This document shows, one piece after another, positions 44,947 to 56,899 of a DNA stretch of 64,000 nucleotides. How positions within the stretch are numbered: the first letter of the stretch is position 1; each line of letters begins with the position of its first letter. The stretch is from positions 63,448,132 to 63,512,131 of the forward strand of contig NC_090729.1 of NCBI RefSeq assembly GCF_036898095.1, read 5' to 3'. The DNA is from Palaemon carinicauda (taxonomy: Eukaryota; Arthropoda; Malacostraca; Decapoda; Palaemonidae). Below the pieces are notes generated by a model. It saw nothing but the letters and a program-made list of their open reading frames with translations. It did no database searches and was not told where the DNA came from. The translations under genes were made by a program, and so were the position numbers.

Positions 44947-45081
44947 ATATTGTTGAACAGTTACAGTCTGATTACAGTCTGGGGGCTTTAACCATTCATC
45001 TTTAATTAATGCAAGGGGTCCTCTTCATAATTCCCATATACCATTTCAAAATGAGAAACACCAAGGGATTCCTGGGGGGAC

Positions 45082-45855
45082 TCACATATAGCAAACAACA
45101 AAAACTACTCCTTCATCCCAATCAAAAGTGCTCTCTAAACAAAACTTTCTTAACATACTTTTAAATGTTTGGTGCCATCGTTCAAGGACTCCCTGAGATT
45201 CCGGATGATATGCAGATGATAAGCTATGTTTTATATTTGATTCATTAAAGATTTCTGAAAAATGTTTACTTGTAAAGTTAGAACCACGATCAGTTTGGAT
45301 ATCCTTGGGGATCCCGTAAGTAGTAAAAAAACTTAAAAGGTGTTTAGCAATATTTTTGGCAGTTATATTCTTATGTGGAATGGCCTCTGGAAAATTAGTA
45401 CTGGGACACATAAGAGTTAATAAGTATTGGTTACCACCTTTCGTCTTGGGCAAGGGTCCAACACAGTCTATGACTAATTTCTCAAAGGGCTCATGTGGAA
45501 CTAATATAGGCTGTAAAGGGGCTTTAGGAATTACTTGGTTAGGTATACCAGCTATTTGGCATACATGATATGTCTTTATGAAATCTCCAACCTCTTTCCT
45601 CAAATTAGGCAAATAAAACTTATCAAGTATTCTATAGTAAGTTTTGTATTGTCCCAAATGACCACCTGGTCCATCATGTGCAATTTTCATTATATGAGTG
45701 CGTACTGAAGAAGGAACAACAATTTGGTATTTCTCACTCCAGGTATCAAGATTTGAATAGTTAGAATGACGGTAAAAACACACCAGGATACCATTATTAT
45801 CATAAAAAGAAGAGGATTTATTCATAGATTTTACATCAACAGCCTTATCATGCAA
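45082..45855 (-). pseudogene. pol: Gmr1-like integrase core
   Basis: The zinc-binding region shows AHDGPGGHLGQYKTYYRILD and TYHVCQ, where one cysteine of the expected CxxC pair is changed to Tyr. The catalytic core shows LVIDCVGPLPKTKGGNQYLL (first Asp), IQTDRGSNFTS (second Asp) and YHPESQGVLERWHQ (Glu). It follows the protease in element order, across the nested insertion, and precedes RT/RNase H, giving the PR-IN-RT-RH order of Gmr1-like elements. The apparent first codon is a TTG inside the frame, not a true start. Confidence 0.85.
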
Positions 45856-45886
45856 ACAAGATAAAGATTGAACTGACCTCTGATAG

Positions 45887-46595
45887 TAGAGGGTCGAAAT
45901 CTGAAAAGAGGCCTCGTTAAGGTTTTAAAATAATTTTCTGTTACAAGCCGGCATCCTCCATATATTGTTAGTATATGATGTCCTGCATTCAGTAAGGGGG
46001 GATGACACTTGAGATTTTTCCGAAAAGGGCCAAAATTATCCCTTTTTAGCGAATACGCAATTTGAAAAAAACGACGAAAACACTGAAGACTTGTTTATGA
46101 AAAACTCTGTAATTCGATCATCTTGTATGCTATACATGATTATGATACCTCATTTTGAAGCTTAGGATAACACCTTTACAAAAAAACAAAACAAATATGA
46201 AAGATTATGTAAATTGAGGGTCCTAATTAGGTCAAAGGTCAAGTGATCACATGATTACCAATTTTGGGGATATTCAATATTTTTGACCTCAGATATCATA
46301 CTTTGCCTGCATATATTTTTATAAGGATGGTTTTAATCTTAAAAAGACGTCCTTAGGCAGTTTTTAAAAGTAAAAGGGTCTTTTAACTCCTTTATACCTA
46401 ATATTTATGAGGGATCGAATTTCCACCCTTTTCAGAAAAATCCCTAAAATCGTTGAAAATCATGTTTTGAATACTTGTTGTGATATTAATTGCTATTGTT
46501 CTATTATAATCATTGTGTTTAGAATAGTACAGTGTATAAGGGGTGTTTTCAGTTGAAAAGGGTCAAAGGTCATGTTCATCACGAATTACATAATT
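45887..46595. repeat. Terminal inverted repeat of nested element, left
   Basis: Matches the reverse complement of 50326-51041 throughout, with indels and roughly one difference per eight to ten bases. Shared blocks include AAAATAATTTTCTGTTACAA, AGTAAGGG, CGAATACGC and GGTCAAAGGTCATGTTCATC. Just inside it a 20-base block containing ATTACATAATTATCCAATAT is tandemly duplicated. Confidence 0.88.
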
Positions 46596-46739
46596 ATCCA
46601 ATATGATTACATAATTATCCAATATGATCAAGTTGCTTTAAAAGTCAAAATTGCTTTTCCACTGAGTTACTTGTATGCACACATAGGCAGTCATTCAAGT
46701 TCAACTACTTAACTTCTAACATATTCACTGACTAGCTAG

Positions 46740-49716
46740 CTAGTTTGTATTATCATCCTCTGCGTTTGTATTATTGTTACATAAGCCCTCACAAGCACAA
46801 GCACTTGTGCAATTCTTCTGCCCTGCTCTCACACAACCGCATCTCTTGCCACAGCCAGTTGTGCATGAACAGGTCACTAACTCAGTGCAAGCTTTCGGAA
46901 TAGATGCTAATGTCATTAGTTCTGGCTTTATTATTCCATCTTCAAGTATCCAACCACTGTCTGTCGCATTAGGTAGCATGGGAGATGGAGTCAAGGCTTT
47001 CTTCCAGACAAAGGCTTGGTAGTTAGCGCGCCTTATATGTTTGTCAAGCGCATCTTTAGTTGGTGGAAGGGCGTCAAGGGTTTTCTTTCCCTGGACAAAG
47101 GTCTTTACTCCTGCTTCATTAATGAGATCGCAATCTTTTTCATAGAGCCTGCAAGCAAATCTTTTTGCACCTGATATTGCTTCTGGAGTCAGCTCCACAG
47201 ACCCTAGCTGTTCCAAACTTTCAGGTTCCTGAATGAATACTTTCCACGCTGTTTTCTTTCCCTTTCCTGCAAATTGACTGACACTATCGCATTCTGTGAT
47301 TGCATGAAAAGCTATAACGTTCTTTACAATCTCCTCGGGGAGTTTTATCTCATGTACTGGAAAGTATGGCCGTTTACCCGTTTTACCTGTGTACATCCAT
47401 ATTTGTGCTGGTAGCCTGTCTCTGAAACCAAGTGCCAACACTTGCACATCTGTGTCTCTGCATTCCAATACCACTCTTGCATACCCATTGATACATGCAT
47501 CTTCAGCGTGAAGTATGAGACGAGTATCGGCCTCTTCTTGTGTCGATTTGAGGTGATCAATAGTCCGACTTGAGGATGACCAAAACCCTGAGGCATCTTC
47601 AAAGCGTCCAGCTAAAACAAGCTCGTACTCAGATGACAGCTCTCTTTCAGCTTTCTCAACAAGGGATCTGGATAGAAAAGCAGCTAGATCAGCTTTATTT
47701 GCAGCCAAACTCATAAAGGATTTCCAGTTGGGTGGAACTTTTACAGCTTTTGAACTGATGACACGTCTAATTGGTCTTGCTTTTCCAGCTCGTTTCTTGC
47801 GTTTACCTGATTTTATTGAATTGTCAATGAACCGATCAAACAAGACATCAATCCGTGAGTATGTTGTACCAAAGCGGTTCAAGATGTTTGTGCAGAACAC
47901 TTCACCTAGGTCACCAAAGGTTTTGTCATTTTCTGGCTTTCCATTAGCTTGTATTAGTGCTTGACCATCAATAAGCAGGCATGTTTTGGATTCACTCAAG
48001 GGAAGTGTAACTGGGATCTCTATATCCTTTTCCAGCAAGTCCTGTAGCTGAGCTTTATCTGTTGTATGAAGTTGACGATTTGTTCCAGCAAATGCCCTTG
48101 GGACTGGGGATAGTTCATGCTGTAAGATACTGACTAAGTCTACCTCTCTCCCACTTTGTGAAGCAACGAACAATCTGTGAATAAGATCACGGTTGGCTTT
48201 GACTTCCTTCTGTTTCCCACCTACTGAAGGAGCTTGAGTTTTGTACATGGAGCTGACGGCTGCAGTTTTTGTGCGGGCTATTTTTCCATAGAAGTCCTTT
48301 GACTTTTCAAGAAGTCTGGTGGCTACAAAGGATTCCAGAAGTGACATTCCCATTATTGGGGCTTTCATTATATCCCTTGTAATTTCTTCTGGAACAACGT
48401 CTTTTGTTGTCAGGCAAACTAGGTCCTCGTGATGTTCTTCACTGAAGCTAAATACACCAAATGTTTTGAATTCTTCCATTATCTTCTGAACGTCATCTTC
48501 ATCTCTTTTAAGGGGAGTAGGGCCAGACTCTAGGTGACACCATTCATCATCGATATCATCATCTACATGGAGGTTAAACATTTTAAAGGTTGCCTCTGCC
48601 AATCTTGCCTTTTCATTGTACACCAGACACCATTTATCTCTTGCAGCATTCCGCTTTGTTATCCCAATGATTCCGCCGCTGACCTTTGACACCTTATTTA
48701 CATGCTCGAGGGCCTGATCAATTGATACCTGCGAGAATTTCTTGTTTGTCCTTTTCACTGAAAATTTCCCTCTAACAAACTGATCATGAACATAAGGAGC
48801 AGAACTAGGTAGTTGTCTCATATCGGCCAAATACACTGGTCCCCATCTTGTGTAATTTATATGGTTGTACAAAGCGAACCAAGGAAGCATCCTCGCAAAT
48901 GAAGCTAGATGGAGTTCCCATATACCTTCTCTTTCAGCTCGGATAAAGTTCAAGAGGATAGAGACCATCTTCATATAGTTTATCCAGTACTGAAATTTTG
49001 GTTCATCAGTACCTATTCCAAACTCCACTCAATGAAATTATGTTTCCAGCCTTGATTTCTAGTTCTAGTTCTTTGACAACTTCTGTGAAACACGCCTGGT
49101 CAAATGTAGACCTTTCCTCACATTCTTTTGTTACCTTCTCAGTGTTCCAAACAAATAGCACATACCATTTTAAATGATACTTGGCCTCTGCAACGACTAG
49201 ATCAGATATGCCACCAAGGTGATATGAAAGTATGGAGTCCTTTTTAGCTCCTTCCACTATTTTACTTGACGTCTCCAGGGTTAGAACTTGGCGAAGGGTT
49301 TCACCATCAGCTTGACAAAATATGCACCGAGTCCATTCAATAGCTCTCCGACCGATCCTTGTTGTTGTTGTTGCTGTTTTTTCCGTGCCACTGTGAGACT
49401 CTACCGAGGCATTAACATGACGCCTTTTCAGACGTTCTAAATGTTGCTTACTAGTGAAAGTTGAGTAGCAGTCCTTATGCCAGTGAACCTTTTCAAAATC
49501 CAAACTTTCGGATTGCAACCAGTCTATTGTATCTGGATACTTACAACAGTTATGTGCGATTCGAATATTCAATGCCTGCTGTATAGATTCAACACCACGA
49601 GTGGTTGATTTACGTAAAGCATCTACACTTCCTTTTTGGCAGATAATACATTTGTCGAGCGAAATGTTCTCTATGCGCTGGCGTTTAAGACTTTCTATTG
49701 CAGCAACTGGCTCCAT
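46740..49716 (-). pseudogene. XPG/FEN-like nuclease with CXC C-terminus
   Basis: ATG at 49716 opens 236 codons with two C-x2-C...H-x4-C zinc-binding-like units: CIICQ with HWHKDCYSTF, then CIFCQ with AKYHLKWY, in which an expected Cys is Trp. The frame changes near 49010-49028 and continues for 762 codons to 46740. In the second part (its own numbering) FEN1/XPG-like residues appear in order: Asp354 (CLLIDGQAL), Asp398 (VLFDRF), Glu498/Glu499/Asp501 (STQEEADTR), Asp525/Asp527 (ECRDTDVQVLAL) and Asp581 in ITECDSVSQFAGKGKKTAWK, which looks like the GCDY-GIGPK helix-hairpin block. The C-terminus (716-750) is a CXC-type cysteine-rich domain (CSCTTGCGKRCGC, CTSACACEGLC). Family nucleases cut flap or bubble DNA with two metals; a role in transposition is inferred. 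One frameshift is the only clear break. Confidence 0.7.
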
Positions 49717-50244
49717 GGTCTGAAATCATATAGTTTAGCTTTAGAACTCACGTTAGGGATGTGGGGATAAAGTAAAGATTACATATAACTTTTGCGATGC
49801 CCCCTCCCAAATTGCTGGGAAAAATAGTTTTGAGTGCAAGAGCCATATGGTATATTAATAGGCTGTACATCATTAGATCTATAGCAAAAACAAAACATGC
49901 ACACAAAAACATGTTATTGATTATGAGATGGTCCCTAAGAAGCACGTGCTGCAATACATTTCACTAGTTTCTAATTGCCACATGAATTAGACATGCATCT
50001 CTTACATCAAGCGACCCCTACGATGCACTGTGGTTTACTATATTATGAGATCAAACTTGCCTTCCTTAATCAGTGATCGTTGAGACGGGAAAAGATGAAT
50101 TTGTCACAATTGAGAGAGTGAAAGTCATCCACCATCTTGAAACAAAAGACTTCATAATGCTGCCATCTATGTGCAAACAAGACTACTAAACATTGAGCAA
50201 CATGTGGTCCATAACATTAGGCCACCAGAATTAGGCCTGACAAG

Positions 50245-50294
50245 ATTAGGGTTAGGTTTGGGGTTGGGGTTAGAGTTAGAGTTAGGATTAAGGG
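50245..50294 (+). repeat. Degenerate telomere-like G-rich tract
   Basis: About 50 bases of TTAGGG/TTGGGG/TTAGAG-type units (ATTAGGGTTAGGTTTGGGG, TTGGGGTTAGAGTTAGAG). It lies inside the nested element, between the nuclease gene start and the right inverted repeat. It is not the simple TTAGG of arthropod telomeres. Confidence 0.7.
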
Positions 50295-50325
50295 AGAATT
50301 TCACTACATGTGGTGTATACCGTGA

Positions 50326-51041
50326 AATTATGTAATCCATGATGAACATGACCTTTGACCCCTTTTTTAACTGTATGTGCCCTTTATTCTACATCTCTAA
50401 GACTTTATTTTTAACACAAAGCATCTTATATAGGCCTATATAATAACAGCAATTATTATCACAACAAAGTAGTCAGAACATGATTTTCAACGATTTTAGT
50501 AATTTCCCAAAAAAGGGTCGAAATTCAATCCCTCATAAAATTTAGGTAAGAATGAATTGAAAGACCCTTTTACTTTTAAAAACTGCCTAAGGATGTCCTC
50601 TTAAGATTAAAACCATCTTTATAGAAATATATGCGGGCCAAGTATGATATGTGAGGTCAAGAATATTGAATACCCCCCAAAATAGGTAATCACGTGACCT
50701 TTGACCTTATCAGGACCCTTAATTTCCAAATCTTTCCTATTTGTTTATTTCATTGTAAAGGTGTTATCATAAGCTACAAAATGAGGTATCATAATCATGT
50801 ATAGCATAAAAGATGATTAAGTTACAGAGTGTTTCCTAAACGAGGCTTCAGCTTTTTCGTCGTTTTTTTTTTCAGATCGCGTATTCGCTAAAATGGGTTA
50901 ATTTTGGCCCTTTTTGGAAAAATCTCAAGTGTCATCCACCCTTACTGAATGCAGAACATCATATTCTAACAAAATATGGTGGATGCCGGCTTGTAACAGA
51001 AAATTATTTTGAAAAAGCAATTTTCAGGTTTTGCCCCTCTA
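50326..51041. repeat. Terminal inverted repeat of nested element, right
   Basis: Inverted partner of 45887-46595. In gene orientation it is the upstream end and would hold the promoter of the nuclease gene. From 49717 to 50325 there is only non-coding sequence plus the telomere-like tract. Confidence 0.88.
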
Positions 51042-51883
51042 CAATGAGCAGCTATTAGTTTATCTCTAGACATTACCTTGGCTAAGAAATCACTATCTAC
51101 TTCAAAGTCATTTACCTTTTCTCCTGCTTGGGACCGAGTGACTATATGTGTTGGGGCTTGTTCAAGATCTACCTTCTCCTCATCCATCAAAGGTTTGTCA
51201 AAAACTACCCTATCATCCATGGGGTTATCAGTGACAATTAAATTTGTTACAATTAATTTCCCGGCTAAATCATTACCCAATAGCAATGAAACTCCTTTTA
51301 CCGGCAATTCTGTATCAATCACCCATAATTCAACTTTCCCTTTTACAAGTGGACAATCAATTTAGACACTGGCAAGGGTAATGGATGAGATTCCAGTATG
51401 ATCCCTTACAACCACCTTCTCACCAGTTAGATTATTCACAACATTAGGTAAAGCCTTACTATGCAACAAAGTTAAAGCAGCTCCAGTGTCTCGTAATATA
51501 GTGACCTTAGACTTTTGTTCTTTCTCCCCCAATGCTATTATACCTTCAGACTTAAAATCATCAAACACATCTGGTATATTTGCTTGCACTTGCGAAACAG
51601 GTTTGCTCAGGGAGGTTGAAAATTTTACGTTGAGTTTCATAAAAACATTACGGTAGTTATCAGATCCTTTACATTTAGGGTCTTTACAATTACGAATAGT
51701 ATGTCCTTCTTTCTTACAATCATTACATTTTAGATTATCAGAACCTTTGGAATTATCATCCAAAATCTGAGATTTTCCTGAAACTGGTTTTACAAAAACC
51801 TCAGTTCTTTTATTAGGAATAGACTTATGTATTAAGGAATAAGTGTCAGCCAAGACAGCATAATTAAGCTCTAAGCTTGTCAA
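51042..51883 (-). pseudogene. gag-pol: Gmr1-like zinc knuckle and protease
   Basis: From 51883 downwards the frame encodes a CCHC knuckle, CNDCKKEGHTIRNC, then an aspartic-protease block with TILRDTGAALTLLHSKALP (Asp-Thr-Gly). After a stop at 51362 the protein continues with KGVSLLLGNDLAGKL (the I-L-G-x-D block of retroviral-type proteases) and a linker with THIVTRSQA. The frame runs into the nested element at 51041. The protease would process the polyprotein. Confidence 0.8.
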
Positions 51884-52681
51884 AAGTGAATTCTAAGAAA
51901 GTTTGGATATTTGATTTACATAAGTTACGAAAAGCTTCTCTATATCCTTCCTCTGTTATGGAAAATACATCTAAGATTGCTTTCTTAACCTGGTTATAAT
52001 CCTTAGTATCATCCAGATGCCTAACAACCTTAGCAGCTTTACCTGACAATTTAGGTTTAAGGAGCCATACCCACTGTTCAACAGGCCAATTAAGGTGATT
52101 AGGAAACTGCTAATCCTCCAAAAATAATCCTCTGGAGAATACTTTGTGAATAAGGGGACTAACTTTATATTTTTAGTCAGGTCAAAGGGAGATAACTCTT
52201 TTTCCATTTGCCTATTCTGAAGATTAATTGAAGCCCTCCCTTGTTCCACCTTGATAGTTAAACTAGCTTTTAATTCTAATTTAGCTTTCTCCATTTCAAA
52301 CTTCTCTCTTTTTCTTTCGCTTTCTCCATTTCAAAAAATTCACGTCTCTTTTTCAGCAGCTTGCAAAGCTAACTCTTCCTGTCTTAAAGCTAACTGAGCT
52401 TTTTCACGCTCGACTGCAAGACGTTCAAACTCTAGCTTTTGTTCAATTGTAAAGGAATGGGTTTCTGGAACAAGATACTGCCTAGCTTTGTCACCCAAGG
52501 TTCCAATATGCATATAGTGAGCTATTATCACTTTCCTAATGTCAAACTTACGCATACTAGAACATACCTCAAGGTCTAAATGCCTAGCTACTTCCATTAA
52601 TTCAGAATTCCTAGCATTGGTAAGGGTACGCAATTCAGAGGAAGGATCCGCAACAAACTTTTGAGTATCAAACTTCGCCAT
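51864..52681 (-). pseudogene. gag: Gmr1-like Gag
   Basis: ATG at 52681 opens MAKFDTQKFVADPSSE. An N-terminal domain is followed by a Glu/Ala/Leu-rich likely coiled coil (about residues 80-115). After frameshifts near 52330 and 52050, a capsid-like block continues, with KAAKVVRHLDDTKDYNQVKK and EGYREAFRNLCKS. That block resembles the SCAN fold, which is thought to derive from Gmr1-like Gag. The 750-base interval to the left of the 5' LTR (52682-53422) is leader sequence. Confidence 0.7.
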
Positions 52682-53422
52682 TGTGAAAATTAAAAAGAAA
52701 CTTCAAGAGCAATATAAATACCTGATTTAGAGTTTCACAATTCTTCAATTGGAGAGTACTTAGTTAAGCATTGACCACGCATAAAACCATAAACCACGCA
52801 TAAATAGTAACAGATTATACAAATATTTATACACAAAACATTTTAGTTACGGGAAAATGAAAATGAATAAGGACGCACTGGAAGTATTTTTCTCCGGTTC
52901 AAACCAAACTGAAGTCAAAAGGAAGTACCGTCGCTCAGCTAACAACCATAACTTACTACACTTTGATTAGAACAGTAACTTCACACATATATGTCGAGGC
53001 GTTAACAAGATTCATTACACTTTACAGAAAATGAATAACGCAAGAGACTGGTATCTAATGACCCAGGGAAAGACCATAAGCATGTGAAAGTCACGAATGA
53101 TTTAACAGTGGTACAACAGATTAACTTTTTCACCCGCATACTGAGTCTTGTTATGAGAGGAGGGGGGGGGGGGAACCATAACAAGATTACCAGCAGTCGT
53201 TTACTAAAACAGAAGTGGCCACCTTCTGTCACCGAAAAATTTACGCACAATGGAAATATATTCTTCAGCGGTCTAGCAAACACAAAAACAGTCACCTTAC
53301 TAACTATAATTCAGGATGTTCATATCACGTAAGGTTGAATAACGAATCACCAACTACATAAACAAACAACTGATTCTTAATGAGTTGTCAATTATTACAC
53401 AAGCACGAAGTTTAGCAAATAG

Positions 53423-53440
53423 ATCTCGGACGGGCCCCCA
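53423..53440 (-). promoter_or_regulatory. tRNA-Pro-type primer-binding site
   Basis: On the minus strand, three bases after the 5' LTR end, the sequence is TGGGGGCCCGTCCGAGAT. It differs at two of 18 positions from the tRNA-Pro primer-binding site familiar from gammaretroviruses. It confirms the minus orientation and the LTR end. Confidence 0.8.
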
Positions 53441-53443
53441 AAA

Positions 53444-54009
53444 TATTATAACAGTCATGGGAGAGAAGGGCAATTTACCATTTTAGCAGGTGGGTTTAAT
53501 GGACCATAATAATACAAAATAAAGGTATTTGAATAAGAATAAAATCAAACAAGATTTAAATATGATAATGCAAAAATTATTTACAAAACATTAAAATTAA
53601 AATTAAAGTCCATACAAAAGGAACATAAAAGTCATATAGGACAAATGACAAATGACAACCACGTCTCGAAAAGTAATCACACTGGGAATTGAGAACACTA
53701 GAAACAAAAGCACAATTCGTTATTAAACCCTTACTATAATATTACTTATACTTAGGTTATATATACATTACAATAAAGAGGATTGCTTCCCTGCAGGACA
53801 CTAATGTCCTTGGTTTAGTGGCCGAGTGGAGACTGATTGAAAATTACATTTAGGGGTCGAAGAAATTTAGGATGGGCGGAGCAAGTAAGAACAAGGAGTG
53901 TGAAACGAAGGCAAACAAGTTTCTGGGAAAGGACAAAGGAAAGTGGTATACAGGGGAAAACAGTCAGGAAAATATATACAATAATTATAATGATGTGGAA
54001 GGTGTAATA
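53444..54009 (-). repeat. 5' LTR of Gmr1-like Gypsy element
   Basis: About 566 bases, direct copy of 43178-43767 with scattered substitutions and small indels. Termini are TATTACA and TGTAATA-like in element orientation. The outer flanks of the two LTRs do not show a clear 4-6-base duplication. Confidence 0.9.
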
Positions 54010-55522
54010 AAGGAAACTGGCACTTACATAATTCGGGCTGAGTGCGTGGGATTGTATAAGAATTCTGTGTTTAAATTTGTGCTCTATAGTTGGTTAGTTT
54101 CGTTTTGTTTGTTTTAACTTCTCTTGCTGAGGGTAAGATATCCAATTGATTGCTGTGATTTTTGTGTAATAAAGTAATTGGATTCTATCAATCAAACGTT
54201 TTCATATTTTTATTTCCTTTATTTATTGATCATGTCTAATATGAATATATGAACTTGTGACAGCATACCCGATATATTGCAAAGAGTAAGTCTAAATAAC
54301 TCAAAGGTAATAGTGTGTTAGCACATGGCTTAGTATTCATTCTCAATTCTTTGAAGGTGAGGATCCTCGTCTTCAAATTTTACTCCAATACATCCTGCTG
54401 CTCCCCCCCCCCCTTGTCATTGTCTCCAATCATAAAGTGAAATTCATGTCCAGCCTCTCACTGGGGTCAATGGGACGGTGCCGAAACAGAGCCAAGGAGA
54501 GTGCGGAGGACTTTAGTAATGACAAAGCTAAAGTAGACCATCAAATTACATTTATTTCATGTGTGGAGTTTTTCAGGCCTCTGGACAGAGAACACTTTTC
54601 TATTCAGAGTGAATGTTCATGAACTACATCATCAGAGTCTTTACCAGGGTGTTTTTACCCTGAGTGATAGTGCTCCTTCTCCTCCGCTGCTGACCTTTGC
54701 TTAAATGGTGTAGGGAGACATTCCTGGAACAACAAGCTCAAACTCTAAAATTTAAGATAAAAAATATTCTCAACCATTGATGTTAATATAATAAAAAGAT
54801 AAGATATATAATGGCATTATAAAAGACATTAAAATTGGCTGAAAACGTACAAAAACGGCAAAAATAAAACAAACAAAATAGTATCTCATGTAATGAAATA
54901 TTTTCTACTTTATATTCATATCTTTAGCGTCGTAGGAAAGTACAGACTTTGTCAGGAAGTATCCAAAGAATACTTTCGTATTCCTGCTTGATGACACCTT
55001 ATGCTTAGTATATTATTAGCATCATGACATTACGGGAAGCTAGTGTGATTTTTATGTGATATTATAACATTATAATTCACTCTATACGGGAAAAGCTCTT
55101 GAGTCCGCTTTACCTGACAAAGGTGGAATAGTTTGTGCAAAGCGTTATTCAGAAAAAATGACACAGTATTTTCAACATTAAAAATTTAGGGAAAAATTTT
55201 ATGATAATTACATAAAATTGCATAATATTTATTTGAACAATGTTATGATATGAAAATAATTTGGTTAATAATAATTTTACATCAAAACAGTTTTATGTCT
55301 ATTTTTAGGAAGTATTAATTTCTTGGTCTTTTCAGTTCTAGGTCATCCGTTGCTCTCTCCACATTACTGCGATTAGGGGATTGACACTTCTAGATGAAGC
55401 GTAGTAGCTGCAGCAAAGCACTGCATTCTGCAGAACACTCATTATCACTAGTTACATCTTACGCAGACAGCTTCACAGCTTCCATACTTTTACTTCTAAC
55501 TTTTAGGACCTTTCCAATATAC
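54010..55522. other. Unassigned A/T-rich region
   Basis: No gene, RNA or repeat family recognised. A C run lies near 54402-54413. Confidence 0.5.
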
Positions 55523-55830
55523 TGGTGTAATGGTCTGTTTTTCCTCAAAACCGAAATTCCCCCTGGGGGAGATATGGCCCAAGATACATAGCCCCCCCGG
55601 GGGAACTTTGTCCTAGGATAATATTGCCCCTTCTGGGCCAAGATTCCCCCTTTGCTTGGTGTATTGCGCAGTTCAACATAACCTCTTGCCAGTACAAGTT
55701 TGTGACCTGGGAAAGGGGTCCGAGGGCTTGCCCCATGCTAAGGTTTGTGACTTTGGAACTTCTAGGTTAGGTTAGGTGGGTTTGTCAGGCTCTGTACCCT
55801 TTTGTACCTTTTTATATTTTGTGTAAAGGG
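55523..55830 (+). repeat. G/C module and dispersed repeat, copy C
   Basis: 55523-55665 repeats the palindromic G/C module of 3362-3505 (TTCCCCCTGGGGGAGATATG, TTTGTCCTAGGATAATA). After a short gap 55700-55830 repeats one GTGACCTGGGAAAGGGGTCC unit and the CTAGGTTAGGTTAGG tail start. The module order is the same as at 3362-5115, but without the transposase fragment and the array. Confidence 0.75.
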
Positions 55831-55917
55831 TATATGGGAAAATGCTTTAAAATAAACATGTTAATATTATCGTAGCATTGCTAACGTTAGCAATGGCATA
55901 GTAACGTTGTGTAACAT

Positions 55918-56806
<889 letters not shown>

Positions 56807-56898
56807 TGTGATATATGTTCATTAAAATAACCACGTGTTGCAAACTCACGATTCAGCTATCATAGTGGAGATGGGTTTATTTCGAGTCTGTGAACAGG
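56807..56898 (+). repeat. Inverted SINE-unit fragment
   Basis: This segment is the reverse complement of about 56251-56345, within the repeat unit, and abuts the truncated third copy. It forms a large inverted repeat with the array. Confidence 0.85.
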
Positions 56899-56899
56899 A

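Larger units (their letters stand above)
45887..51041 (-). mobile_element. Nested long-TIR element with XPG/FEN-like nuclease gene
   Basis: A 5.15-kb insertion between the protease and integrase frames of the Gmr1-like element. Both ends start TAGAGGG and continue as imperfect terminal inverted repeats of about 710 bases (45887-46595, 50326-51041). The gene inside is on the minus strand and covers about 3 kb. The target frame reads on from one flank to the other with at most a one-base duplication, so I cannot give a target-site duplication. The encoded protein has no DDE motif that I recognise. Academ-superfamily transposons, some of which carry XPG nucleases, are the nearest known comparison; that is inference. 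Confidence 0.8.
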
